From NCBI RefSeq assembly GCF_001279525.1, contig NZ_LGDY01000138.1:1-64000 (forward strand): 64,000 nucleotides of DNA, in the 5' to 3' direction. The DNA comes from Nocardia sp. NRRL S-836 (GTDB lineage Bacteria > Actinomycetota > Actinomycetes > Mycobacteriales > Pseudonocardiaceae). Position numbers and translations under genes: made by a program. Below are positions 53,514 to 61,374 of this stretch, piece after piece (the first letter of the stretch is position 1; the number at the start of each line of letters is the position of its first letter). The notes below the pieces were generated by a model that was not told the DNA's origin, did no database searches, and saw only the letters and a program-made list of their open reading frames with translations.

Positions 53514-54128
53514 GTGCTCGGCCGGCTTCCCCTGGACGACCAGCTCCGGGCGTTGCGTGCGGTCCTCGCCCGCAACGAGCTGCTGGTGGAGGTCCTGACC
53601 CGCGCGACGCGGCTGGACCTCCCGGGCTGGTACCTGACGGCGGGCTGCGTGGTCCAGACGGTGTGGAACGTCGTCACCGGCCGCCCGCCGGCCGAGGGCA
53701 TCAAGGACTACGACCTGTTCTACTTCGATGGCACCGACCTCGGCTGGGACGCCGAGAACGACGTCATCCAGGCAGGCGCGCGGGTCTTCGGCGACCTGCC
53801 GGTGGTGGTCGAGATCCGCAACGAGGCCCTCGTGCACCTCTGGTACTTCGATCGGTTCGGGGTGCCCTGCGCACCCCACACCTCGACCGAGGCGGCGATC
53901 GACTCGTTCGCCGCCACGACCTGCTGCCTGGGCGTCCGCTTGGACGGCGATGGCCGGTGGCGGGTCTACGCGCCGCACGGGCTGGCCGACGTGTTCAACC
54001 TCGTCGTCCGCCCCAACCCGGTGCTCGCTCCCCGCGATGTCTACGAGGCCAAAACCCGGCGGTGGCGCGAACAGTGGCCGGAGCTGACCGTGTTGCCCTG
54101 GCCCGAACCGGCGGTCGGCGCCCGGTAA
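53514..54128 (+). CDS. Nucleotidyltransferase-family protein (DUF925 type)
   Basis: The 204-residue protein has GWYLTAGCVVQTVWN, then the acidic active-site pair KDYDLFYFDGTDLGW, and HTSTEAAIDSFAATTCCLGVRL. This fits the nucleotidyltransferase-fold family once called DUF925. Its nucleic acid or small-molecule substrate is unknown. GTG 53514 begins 4 bp after the recX stop, so it is probably read through with recA-recX. Confidence 0.83.
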   Translation: MLGRLPLDDQLRALRAVLARNELLVEVLTRATRLDLPGWYLTAGCVVQTVWNVVTGRPPAEGIKDYDLFYFDGTDLGWDAENDVIQAGARVFGDLPVVVEIRNEALVHLWYFDRFGVPCAPHTSTEAAIDSFAATTCCLGVRLDGDGRWRVYAPHGLADVFNLVVRPNPVLAPRDVYEAKTRRWREQWPELTVLPWPEPAVGAR

Positions 54129-54173
54129 CCGACTTGGCCGCTTGACCGGTTCGTCACGAGTAGCCTGAACGTC

Positions 54174-54629
54174 GTGAGCACCACTCCCGACGCGCCGTCC
54201 GCCGTGACCCCCACGGTTTCCGACCTGCTCTGCTTCGACCTCTACACGACGTCGCGGGCGGTTACGGGGTTCTACCGGCCGATCCTCGACAAGGCCGGCA
54301 TCACCTACCCGCAGTTCCTGGTGATGCTGCTGCTGTGGGAGCGGGACTCGCGGCCGATCAGGGAGCTCGTCCAGGAACTCGACCTGGAGTACAGCACGCT
54401 GTCGCCGTTGATCAAACGGCTGGAGAAGAGCGGGCTGCTGGTGCGCGTCACCCATCCCGACGACGAGCGCTCGGTGCTCGTCCAGCTCACCGACAAGGGC
54501 CGTGAGCTGCGGTGGATCGGTGCGGAGATGACCAACCAGCTGGGCCAGGCGCTCGGTATGGACGCCCAGGAGATCGCGGTGCTGCGCAAGGCCCTGCACC
54601 GGGTGAAGCACGGCGCCGAGCGTCAGTGA
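54174..54629 (+). CDS. MarR/OhrR-type regulator with N-terminal cysteine
   Basis: The 151-residue winged-helix protein carries LLCFDLYTTSRAVTGFYRP with Cys20 in the position of the peroxide-sensing OhrR cysteine. GITYPQFLVMLLLWE, DSTLSPLIKRLEKSGL-type recognition helix (EYSTLSPLIKRLEKSG) and the DDERSVLVQLT wing follow. It probably responds to organic peroxide or an electrophile. No ohr peroxidase is adjacent; the next gene is a secreted hydrolase. GTG start with TAGCCT 7 nt upstream. Confidence 0.87.
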   Translation: MSTTPDAPSAVTPTVSDLLCFDLYTTSRAVTGFYRPILDKAGITYPQFLVMLLLWERDSRPIRELVQELDLEYSTLSPLIKRLEKSGLLVRVTHPDDERSVLVQLTDKGRELRWIGAEMTNQLGQALGMDAQEIAVLRKALHRVKHGAERQ

Positions 54630-54634
54630 GCTGA

Positions 54635-54672
54635 ATTACATCGCGTACGAGGTATCTCGTCCGGTAAGTTAC
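54635..54672. promoter_or_regulatory. Candidate MarR operator before the hydrolase gene
   Basis: ACGAG-GTAT-CTCGT (54647-54660) is a perfect inverted repeat. It is flanked by TTACATCG at 54636 and 54669 as a direct repeat. The site is between the MarR stop and the hydrolase start, so the regulator may control the hydrolase. Confidence 0.5.
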
Positions 54673-54738
54673 ATCGTGCACGACCTAATCGAGCGCGATG
54701 CACCACCGGAGCTGGTGCCCGACGAGAGTGAGAGAGCA

Positions 54739-55539
54739 ATGCGAGTTCGTAAGGTGTTCGCCGTTCTTGGGACGCTGCTGGCGCTGGCTGCCGTTGTTCC
54801 GTCGGGTGCCGGTGCCGCGGAGGAGACCGAGAAGTCCGGTGCCAAGAAGCCGACGGTCGTGCTGGTGCACGGCGCGTTCGCGGACGCCTCCAGCTGGAAC
54901 GGCGTCGTGGAACGTTTGCAGCGCAAGGGTTACCCGGTCATCGCGGTGGCGAACCCGTTGCGCGGCCTGACCTACGACGCGAACTACCTGCGCAAGGTGC
55001 TCGCCTCGATCGACGGCCCGGTCGTGCTCGCCGGCCACTCCTACGGCGGCATGGTCGGCTCGCAGGCCGCGCTGGGCAACAAGAACGTGAAGTCGCTGGT
55101 GTACGTCGCGGCGTTCGCGCCGGAGAAGGGCGAGAGCGCGCTGGAGCTGTCGAACAAGTTCCCCGGCAGCACGCTCGGCGACACGCTGCAGACCATCGAC
55201 CTCGGCGACGGCACCAAGGACCTGGTGATCCAGCAGGACAAGTACTGGCAGCAGTTCGCGGCCGACGTCCCGCGCCGGGAGGCGACGCTGGCGGCGGCGA
55301 CCCAGCGGCCGGTCAACGACTCGGCGCTGACCGAGGGCGCCGGCGACCCCGCGTGGCACGCCATCCCGTCGTACTTCGTGAACGCGGGCAAGGACAAGAA
55401 CATCCCGGTCGCGGCGCAGCGGTGGATGGCCGAGCGCGCCCACGCCAAGGCCGTGGTCGAGGTCCGCGACGCCTCGCACTCGGTGGCCGTGTCGCACCCG
55501 GAGACCGTGGCCGACCTGATCGTCCGCGCCGCCCGGTAG
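54739..55539 (+). CDS. Secreted alpha/beta hydrolase
   Basis: The 266-residue precursor has a signal peptide (residues 1-27, FAVLGTLLALAAVVPSGAG-A). The hydrolase part has the oxyanion strand VLVHGAFADASSWNGV, nucleophile elbow GHSYGGM with S101, and the C-terminal EVRDASHSVAVSHPE with the catalytic His. It resembles the esterase/chloroperoxidase-like group commonly induced by MarR regulators. Substrate unknown. ATG 54739 is set by the signal peptide; the frame opens at 54676. Confidence 0.87.
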   Translation: MRVRKVFAVLGTLLALAAVVPSGAGAAEETEKSGAKKPTVVLVHGAFADASSWNGVVERLQRKGYPVIAVANPLRGLTYDANYLRKVLASIDGPVVLAGHSYGGMVGSQAALGNKNVKSLVYVAAFAPEKGESALELSNKFPGSTLGDTLQTIDLGDGTKDLVIQQDKYWQQFAADVPRREATLAAATQRPVNDSALTEGAGDPAWHAIPSYFVNAGKDKNIPVAAQRWMAERAHAKAVVEVRDASHSVAVSHPETVADLIVRAAR

Positions 55540-55551
55540 GCGTGCGGACCA

Positions 55552-55586
55552 GGAAGCCGGGACGCTGCAGGGGCGTCCCGGCTTCC
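55552..55586. terminator. 14-bp hairpin between convergent hydrolase and protease genes
   Basis: GGAAGCCGGGACGC (55552-55565) pairs with GCGTCCCGGCTTCC (55573-55586) around 7 nt. It lies between the two stops at 55539 and 55594 and can end both transcripts. Confidence 0.85.
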
Positions 55587-55593
55587 GCCGTGC

Positions 55594-56394
55594 CTAGGGC
55601 TTCGCGACCGTACAGCCAGGCAGCGACAGGTCCAGCGTCGTTCCCGGTCCGAAGCAGGACACGAAGCTGTACGTCTGCTGGCCGTAGTTGATGCCGCGCC
55701 GGACGGTGACCTGACCGGCGGCGTCGACCTCGCAGGGGTTGTTCAACGTGCAGCGGCCGCCGCTCTCGTTGCCGGTGTTGTTGACGCCGACGACCTTGCC
55801 GCTGACGTTGTCCACGATCGGCGAGCCTGAGGTGCCACCGATCGTGTTGCACGCCGAGGTGTAGCGGATGGAGTCGCGCCAGGTCCAGGCGTCCTCCTTG
55901 AGCTGGTGCACGAAACCGTCGATCTGGCAGGAGTAGATCCGCTTCCAGTAACCGGAGACGACGCGGATGTCCGTCTGGGCGACGGGGTGCGTGGCCGACA
56001 GCTCCAGCGCGCGGCTGCCGTACTGCTGCTGGATCTGGCCGTAGGTCGTGTTGAGCTGGTAGAGCGCGGCGTCCGTGCCCGTCATCGTCGCGTAGACGAG
56101 CTTGGTGCCGGTGAGGGTCGCGATCTTGGTGCCGGCGCCGTTGAGCAGGCTGAAGCTGCGCGAGACCGCCTGGCCGACGATCACCTCGCCCGCCTTCATG
56201 AACTTGACGCAGTGCCCGTTCGTGAGCACGAGCGCCTTGTCCGTCGCGGCCGAGGACGGCAGGCGGACCAGCGAGCCGGAGCAGTTGTTGAGCGCCACGA
56301 TGCCGGTGAAGTCGACAGCGGCCTGGGCGGGTGCCACCGTCACGCCGAGCGCGGCGATCGCCGCGAGCAGGGATCCGATGAGTCGTCGTGCCAT
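55594..56394 (-). CDS. Secreted trypsin-like serine protease
   Basis: The 266-residue precursor has a signal peptide cut near AQA-AVD. The mature chymotrypsin-fold enzyme carries the triad as LVLTNGHCV (H61), TGTDAALYQL (D108) and IGGTSGSPIV (S189). Several Cys residues suggest disulfides. Actinomycetes secrete many such peptidases; specificity is unknown. ATG 56394 has AAAGGA upstream. An inverted repeat CTCGTT-N6-AACGAG at 56484-56501 lies about 100 bp before the start and may be an operator. Confidence 0.88.
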   Translation of the reverse strand: MARRLIGSLLAAIAALGVTVAPAQAAVDFTGIVALNNCSGSLVRLPSSAATDKALVLTNGHCVKFMKAGEVIVGQAVSRSFSLLNGAGTKIATLTGTKLVYATMTGTDAALYQLNTTYGQIQQQYGSRALELSATHPVAQTDIRVVSGYWKRIYSCQIDGFVHQLKEDAWTWRDSIRYTSACNTIGGTSGSPIVDNVSGKVVGVNNTGNESGGRCTLNNPCEVDAAGQVTVRRGINYGQQTYSFVSCFGPGTTLDLSLPGCTVAKP

Positions 56395-56626
56395 CGCAGG
56401 GTCCTTTCGGGAAAGGGCATCCAACGGGCCAGCGTGTACGGATCGTAGCCGCGCCGCTACCTTCGGAAGTCGGGTGCCGCGTGCTCGTTAACTCGAACGA
56501 GTGAGGTCGCGAGCTTGGTGGTGAGTGCGACGGCGCTGCCCGGCGGCCCTACGCCCACGACGTGGCGCTCGTTGGTCAGGCATAAACCATTCGCCCGCAG
56601 CCGCCAGGACGGGTTACAAATCGGGC

Positions 56627-57394
56627 ATGTTGCGCAAGTACCCGCGGACGCCCCACCTGGAGGGCTCGCGCCTGCAACCGGGCGACGAGGACCTCGACCA
56701 GGTGCCGTTCCGTGCGATCGCGGGACGGCACCTGGTCGTCGAGGAGAAGCTCGACGGTGCCAACGCGGGCATCAGCTTCGCCCCGGACGGGACGCTGCGG
56801 CTGCAGTCGCGCGGCCACTTCCTGACCGGTGGGCCGCGGGAACGGCAGTTCGCGCCGTTGAAGGCGTGGGCGGCGACGCACCGGGCGGTGCTGCACGAGC
56901 GGCTCGGCTCGCGGTACGTGCTGTACGGGGAATGGTTGTACGCCAAGCACACCGTGTTCTACGACGCGTTGCCGCACCACTTCTGCGAGTTCGACCTGCT
57001 GGACCGGGAGACCGGTGGGTTCCTGTCCACTCCGGAACGGCGGCGGCTCCTCGCGGGCACGCCGGTGGTGTCCGTGCCGGTGTTGCACGAGGGGTCGTTG
57101 CGCACGCTCAAAGAACTGAAGGCGTTGATCGGGCCGTCTTTGTGCCGCACACGGCGATGGCGTGACGTACTGGTCGAGGCGGCGCGCTCGGCCGGACAAG
57201 ACCCGGATGTCGTTGCCGCGGAGACGGATTCGCACGATGACATGGAAGGCCTCTACATCAAGGTGGAGGAGGGCGGGCGCACGGTCGAGCGGTACAAGTG
57301 GGTGCGGCCGACGTTCCTGACCGCGGTGCTGGACTCGGGCAGCCACTGGCAGGACCGGCCGATCCTGCCGAACCGGGTGTTGGACCGTGTTTGA
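56627..57394 (+). CDS. RNA ligase-family nucleotidyltransferase
   Basis: The 255-residue protein has the adenylation motif EEKLDGANAGI with lysine K41, LRLQSRGHFLTGG, the motif IIIa-like CEFDLLDRETG, motif IV EGLYIKVEEG and motif V RYKWVRP. This is the RNA-ligase domain that seals 5'-phosphate to 3'-OH ends through an AMP-enzyme. There is no C-terminal OB fold. ATG 56627 is the first good start. It overlaps the next gene, a predicted end-healing enzyme, by 8 bp, so the two form one unit. Confidence 0.85.
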   Translation: MLRKYPRTPHLEGSRLQPGDEDLDQVPFRAIAGRHLVVEEKLDGANAGISFAPDGTLRLQSRGHFLTGGPRERQFAPLKAWAATHRAVLHERLGSRYVLYGEWLYAKHTVFYDALPHHFCEFDLLDRETGGFLSTPERRRLLAGTPVVSVPVLHEGSLRTLKELKALIGPSLCRTRRWRDVLVEAARSAGQDPDVVAAETDSHDDMEGLYIKVEEGGRTVERYKWVRPTFLTAVLDSGSHWQDRPILPNRVLDRV

Positions 57395-58520
57395 GGCGTT
57401 GTGCCCCGTTGGTCCGTTGTGGACGTTGGACTGGGATGCCGTGCGTGACGCGTTCGCGTGGGTACGGGCGATGGAGGGTGTACCGCAGGACTCGGTGCAT
57501 CACGCCGAGGGTGACGTTGCGACGCACACGCGCATGGCGTGCGAGGCGTTGGCGCAGCTGCCGGAGTGGCGGGCTCGACCGGAGGCCGACCGGGTGCGGT
57601 TGTTCGCGACGGTGTTGCTGCACGACGCCGCGAAGCCGTTCCGCACGCAGGTCGTGGACGGGCGGATCACCGCGCACGGCCACTCGCGGGCCGGGGACCT
57701 GCTGGCGCGCCGGCTGCTGTGGGAGATGGGGCGGCCGATCGAGTGGCGTGAGCACGTCGCGGCTCTGGTGCGCCACCACCAGGTGCCGTTCTGGGCGTTG
57801 GAGCGGCCCGACCTCGACCGCATCGCGTTCCGGGTGAGCCTGCTCGCGCGCAACGACGACCTGGCGACGCTCGCCCGTGCCGACATCCTCGGCCGGATCT
57901 GCGGTGACGCCGAGTCGGTGCTGGAGAACATCGCGCTGTTCGAGGAGTACTGCCGCGAACGCGCCTGCCTGGACCGGCCGCGCGAGTTCCCGTCGAATCA
58001 CGCGCGGTTCCAGTACTTCCGCACGCCGGGCCGCGACCCCGGCTATGCCGCCTATGACGACACGCGCGTCGAGGTCACCGTGTTGTCGGGACTGCCCGGT
58101 GCCGGCAAGGACCACTGGATCGCCACGCATCGGCCAGGCTGGCCGGTGGTGAGCCTCGACGCCGTGCGCACACGGCTCGGTATCGCGCCCGATGGCGACC
58201 AACGGGCCGTCGCGGCAGCGGCTTTCGAGGAGGCGCGCATGCTGCTGAGGGCGGGGGAGCGGTTCGTGTGGAACGCGACCAACGTCTCGCGCCAGCTGCG
58301 CGACCGGTGCATCGGGCTTGCGGCGGACTACCGCGCGCGGGTCACGCTCGTCGGGCTGGAGGCACCGAAGGACGTGATCCACGCCCGCAACCGCTCCCGG
58401 CCCGAACCGGTGCCGGCTGTCGTGATCGACCGGCTCGTCGACAAGTGGGAAGCCGTCGACCCAACCGAGGCGCACGCCGTTGAACGGGTAGATACCTCGC
58501 TCGCCTCGACATGCAAGTAG
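57387..58520 (+). CDS. HD-phosphatase plus P-loop polynucleotide kinase (HD-Pnk-like)
   Basis: The 377-residue protein fuses two enzymes. Residues about 35-200 form an HD phosphohydrolase domain: H47 in DVATHT, the doublet H79-D80 in LLHDAAKP, and HH 130-131. Residues about 228-377 are a kinase: Walker A SGLPGAGKDHW (K241), D258 after VVSL, FVWNATNVSRQLRD and a C-terminal basic/helical lid. The domain order equals Runella HD-Pnk, which removes 2',3'-cyclic or 3' phosphates and phosphorylates 5'-OH ends. With the overlapping RNA ligase it would make clean ends for sealing. Confidence 0.83.
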   Translation: MFEALCPVGPLWTLDWDAVRDAFAWVRAMEGVPQDSVHHAEGDVATHTRMACEALAQLPEWRARPEADRVRLFATVLLHDAAKPFRTQVVDGRITAHGHSRAGDLLARRLLWEMGRPIEWREHVAALVRHHQVPFWALERPDLDRIAFRVSLLARNDDLATLARADILGRICGDAESVLENIALFEEYCRERACLDRPREFPSNHARFQYFRTPGRDPGYAAYDDTRVEVTVLSGLPGAGKDHWIATHRPGWPVVSLDAVRTRLGIAPDGDQRAVAAAAFEEARMLLRAGERFVWNATNVSRQLRDRCIGLAADYRARVTLVGLEAPKDVIHARNRSRPEPVPAVVIDRLVDKWEAVDPTEAHAVERVDTSLASTCK

Positions 58521-58579
58521 CTCTCCTAGCACCTCTCACCATAGTTATGACAACAGTTGCACCGCTGTGACCTGCTTCT

Positions 58580-58627
58580 TTGCAATGACTCTTTGGACGA
58601 CCGCAAATGAACGGTTGCAAAGGTCAG
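58580..58627 (+). repeat. TTGCAA...GGTCAG intergenic repeat, copy B
   Basis: CTTTGCAA (58578-58585) and TTGCAAAG (58615-58622) are inverted arms around TGACTCTTTGGACGACCGCA plus 9 nt. GGTCAG closes it. The core aligns with copy C at 20611 and copy A at 24279. Confidence 0.55.
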
Positions 58628-58652
58628 CAAAGTGAGCTGGCTGGCGAGAGAA

Positions 58653-58691
58653 CTGATATATCGGGTGGCGAGGGCGCACCCGATATATCAG
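58653..58691. terminator. Hairpin built from two CCGATATATCAG motifs
   Basis: CTGATATATCGGGTG (58653-58667) pairs exactly with CACCCGATATATCAG (58677-58691) around 9 nt. It lies between convergent stops and includes the DUF4142 stop codon. Each arm holds one copy of the 12-mer. Confidence 0.75.
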
Positions 58692-59911
58692 CGGCGGTGC
58701 TCGCCGTGATGGCCCACGGCGCGGACGAGCCAGAGTGCGCCGGCGCCCGCGGCGACGAGGGCGACGATGCCGGTGAGGAGGCCGATGCTCGGGGAGGAGT
58801 CGTCGGGGGTGGCGGGGGTGCTCTGGCGGGGCTGGGCGACGGGAGGGGCTTCGGTCATCTGCAGGGACGTCGCCTTCACCAGGCCGGTGCTCTCCAGCAG
58901 CAGCATGTGCTTGAGGAGAAGGGTCAGGCCGGTCTGCGCGGCGGCGCGAACAGGGGTGCTCCTGGTCGACGCGCGGGCTTGGGCGACCTGGACGACGAGC
59001 GAGCCGTCGGCGGCGCGGGCCAGGTTCGCGTACATGCGGTCGAGCTCGCCGCCGGAGCTGGACGAGACGGCGTTCGCCCACGACTTCTGCTCGGTCGTCG
59101 GTTCGGCCGGCAGGTTCACGCCGAGCTGGGTGGCGGCCTGCGTCACCGCCTGGGCCAGCTGGGCGTGCTCGGCGGCGAGCTGGCCCGCGACCTTGCGGAC
59201 ACGTGCGTCCTTGCCGCGGTCGGAGGCTTCCCGGCTGGTCGGTTTCTGCCACAGCGAATGCTGGGCGAGCTGCACCAGCATTTCCCGGTCCGACGGTTCC
59301 ACGTTCTGACCGACGACCCGCACCGAGTTCACCTGTGCCTTGGCCGTCACCAATTCGAGCGCGGACGGGTCGACCAGGCCTGTGTTCTCCAGCGTCGTCA
59401 TCGTGCGAACCAACATTTGCGCTGTTTGGTGGGCGAGCGTGCGAATAGCGGTGTTCTGAGTAGTCGCGCGCGTCTTCGTGGCCGTCACCAAAAGGCTGCC
59501 TTGGGTCTTTCGCACGATCGTCGCGTAGGCGCGGTCGTGGTTGTCACCGGTGCGTTCGGCCATCTCGCGGATGAGTGAAAGGTGTTCACTGCTCGCGTCG
59601 TTCGGCAGCACCACGCCGAGTTCGCCGGCGGCTCTGAGCAAATCGACGTCAAGTCGTGAATGCGCTTCGAAGATGTCTTTCGCGGCGTTGTTCACGGCCG
59701 CGTTGGTGGTTCGGGAAGGAGTGTCCTCGCTCACCGGAACCAGCCATGAGTCGGATTGGCGGAGAGAAATCATGAATTGACGGTCGGTGGTCTGCACATC
59801 GGTCGACTGGCCGTGTGCCGGAATGATGCCGAGAAATCCCCAGGAAAACGCTGCGGACAGCAGGGTGAAAAGCGTTGCTCTCCTGCCCAGTGTGTCCAAC
59901 CGGTGACGCAT
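58688..59911 (-). CDS. Secreted double-DUF4142 protein with C-terminal membrane anchor
   Basis: The 407-residue protein has an N-terminal hydrophobic segment (LFTLLSAAFSWGFLGIIPA) and two DUF4142-like helical units, about 40-190 and 205-350. Both have paired helices such as LDVDLLRAAGELGVVLP and LAQAVTQAATQLGVNLP. A Pro/Ser linker and a membrane helix (IGLLTGIVALVAAGAGALWL) end it. DUF4142 resembles a ferritin-like helical bundle, with no known activity. ATG 59911 has GGGAGG upstream. It is divergent from an ECF sigma operon and may be its target. Confidence 0.8.
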   Translation of the reverse strand: MRHRLDTLGRRATLFTLLSAAFSWGFLGIIPAHGQSTDVQTTDRQFMISLRQSDSWLVPVSEDTPSRTTNAAVNNAAKDIFEAHSRLDVDLLRAAGELGVVLPNDASSEHLSLIREMAERTGDNHDRAYATIVRKTQGSLLVTATKTRATTQNTAIRTLAHQTAQMLVRTMTTLENTGLVDPSALELVTAKAQVNSVRVVGQNVEPSDREMLVQLAQHSLWQKPTSREASDRGKDARVRKVAGQLAAEHAQLAQAVTQAATQLGVNLPAEPTTEQKSWANAVSSSSGGELDRMYANLARAADGSLVVQVAQARASTRSTPVRAAAQTGLTLLLKHMLLLESTGLVKATSLQMTEAPPVAQPRQSTPATPDDSSPSIGLLTGIVALVAAGAGALWLVRAVGHHGEHRR

Positions 59912-59951
59912 GGTGCCCGTACCTCCCCGTGTTCGAGCTGGCTTCGAAGGT

Positions 59952-59978
59952 GATACGTGCAGGTCGAGTGGTAGTTCA
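59952..59978 (-). promoter_or_regulatory. Candidate ECF promoter of the DUF4142 gene
   Basis: On the minus strand: TGAACT, 15 nt, CGTATC. It resembles the GAAC/CGT ECF pattern seen again before the sigma gene. Confidence 0.4.
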
Positions 59979-60025
59979 CGACCCGTCACCAAGGTGCATG
60001 TGATGTGCATCACAGCAAGTGTGGC

Positions 60026-60050
60026 GAACCATTCGATGATGATTTACGTA
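60026..60050 (+). promoter_or_regulatory. Candidate autoregulated ECF promoter of the sigma gene
   Basis: GAACC (60026-60030), 16 nt, CGTA (60047-60050) matches the general ECF pattern -35 GAAC and -10 CGT. It lies about 120 bp before the sigma ATG. Confidence 0.45.
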
Positions 60051-60170
60051 ACCGAGAGCTTTTCGTGTTCACGGGGTACTATCGGCGAGATTCCACACTC
60101 GGCCACCGAGTCGCTAGGACTGCCGCCCGAAGCGAAGCCGTCGCCGATATTCGGGGAGGTCGTACGCTTC

Positions 60171-60698
60171 ATGGCTGACCAGGGCAAGGTCGCACGAGCC
60201 CACCAGGACGAGGAATTGCTCGCGCTGCTCTACGGGCAGTTTCAGCGGGTGCTGTTCTCGCAGGTCCTGTGCCTGACCAACTACGACCGGCAGTGGACGG
60301 AAGACGTCGTTCAGGAGACGTTGATCAGGGCGTGGCAGAACTCGGCGCACCTTGTCCGTGAACCCGGGATGTTGCGTGGCTGGCTTTGTACTGTCGCTCG
60401 TCGCATTGTGATCGACGGATGGCGCAGCCGACAGGCGCGTCCGCAGGAAGTGGAATTGTTGCGCCCGGACATCGCCGAATCTCCGGATGACACCGAACAG
60501 ACACTTTCCGTCATGGTCATTACCGATGTGGTACGCCAATTGAGCGACGAACACCGTTCAGCTATCTACGAGACGTATGTCGTGGGCCGGACGGTGAAGG
60601 AGGCGGCAATCGTTCTGGGAGTCCCGGAAGGAACCGTCAAGTCCCGGCTGTACAAGGCGATGCACACGATCCGCCGGGCGCTGCAGGACAGGAGCTAG
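60171..60698 (+). CDS. ECF RNA polymerase sigma factor
   Basis: The 175-residue sigma factor has region 2 (YGQFQRVLFSQVLCLTNYD, EDVVQETLIRAWQN, GWLCTVARRIVIDGWRSR) and region 4 (LSDEHRSAIYETYVVGRTVK, LGVPEGTVKSRLYKAM). It corresponds to the SigL-like ECF group controlled by a zinc anti-sigma. ATG 60171 with GGGGAGG 11 nt upstream is taken; the frame opens earlier. The anti-sigma gene follows by 4 bp, and the divergent DUF4142 gene is the likely client. Confidence 0.92.
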   Translation: MADQGKVARAHQDEELLALLYGQFQRVLFSQVLCLTNYDRQWTEDVVQETLIRAWQNSAHLVREPGMLRGWLCTVARRIVIDGWRSRQARPQEVELLRPDIAESPDDTEQTLSVMVITDVVRQLSDEHRSAIYETYVVGRTVKEAAIVLGVPEGTVKSRLYKAMHTIRRALQDRS

Positions 60699-60702
60699 TG
60701 CG

Positions 60703-61152
60703 ATGGTGACACGTCGACCGGGACACGAGCACGCGCACGACGAGCATGATCGGGACGACACCGAAGAGGCCGGGAACCGCGCAGGCGAAGGCTCATGCGG
60801 TGATGTCGCGGCGTACGTGCTGGGGGTGCTGGACCCGGTGCAGTGGGAGGCCTTCGCCCGGCACCTAGCCGGGTGCGAGGGCTGCCGGCTCGACGTGGCC
60901 GACTTCGGCACGTTCACGCCCGTGCTGCGGCAGTCCGTCAGCTCGCTCGGTCCACCGGTCACGAGCCGGCCGTGCCGCGTCACGCGCAGCATCCTGCTGG
61001 TGGCGGCGGGCATCATGGTGGCGGTGGCCGCGGTTCTCTCGGTGGTGGAGTCGCTCGCGCCGCACACCGACGACCCGGTCGGGCTCGGCAGCCTGCTCAG
61101 AGCCGACGGCGTGTCGGTGAGTGCCCCGTCCGACCTGTTCCGGCAGGTGTGA
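60703..61152 (+). CDS. Zinc-type anti-sigma factor, membrane protein
   Basis: The 149-residue protein has a His/Asp-rich N-terminus, the anti-sigma zinc motif (CGDVAAYVLGVLDP with HLAGCEGC, HxxxCxxC), and one membrane helix (SILLVAAGIMVAVAAVLSVV). A short outer tail follows. It should hold the adjacent ECF sigma factor at the membrane and release it on an envelope signal. It is the second gene of the sigma operon. Confidence 0.9.
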   Translation: MVTRRPGHEHAHDEHDRDDTEEAGNRAGEGSCGDVAAYVLGVLDPVQWEAFARHLAGCEGCRLDVADFGTFTPVLRQSVSSLGPPVTSRPCRVTRSILLVAAGIMVAVAAVLSVVESLAPHTDDPVGLGSLLRADGVSVSAPSDLFRQV

Positions 61153-61374
61153 GCGAGTGAGCACGCGGGCCAGGCGGAGCCACCCGCGCACCAGCCTGGC
61201 GAAGATCATCGCTGCTCCCCGGCTCGGCTCCCGAGCAATGGACAGTTCCGTCAACCGTTACCTGTGGGTAAGTTTGCCCGACGGCGAAGCGCAGGTCTCT
61301 ACGGCCCGCACCGAAGGAACACCGAACCCTTCGAGCCGCGGTCCTCTCGGTACCGAAGGCAGAGGCAGGCAGAG

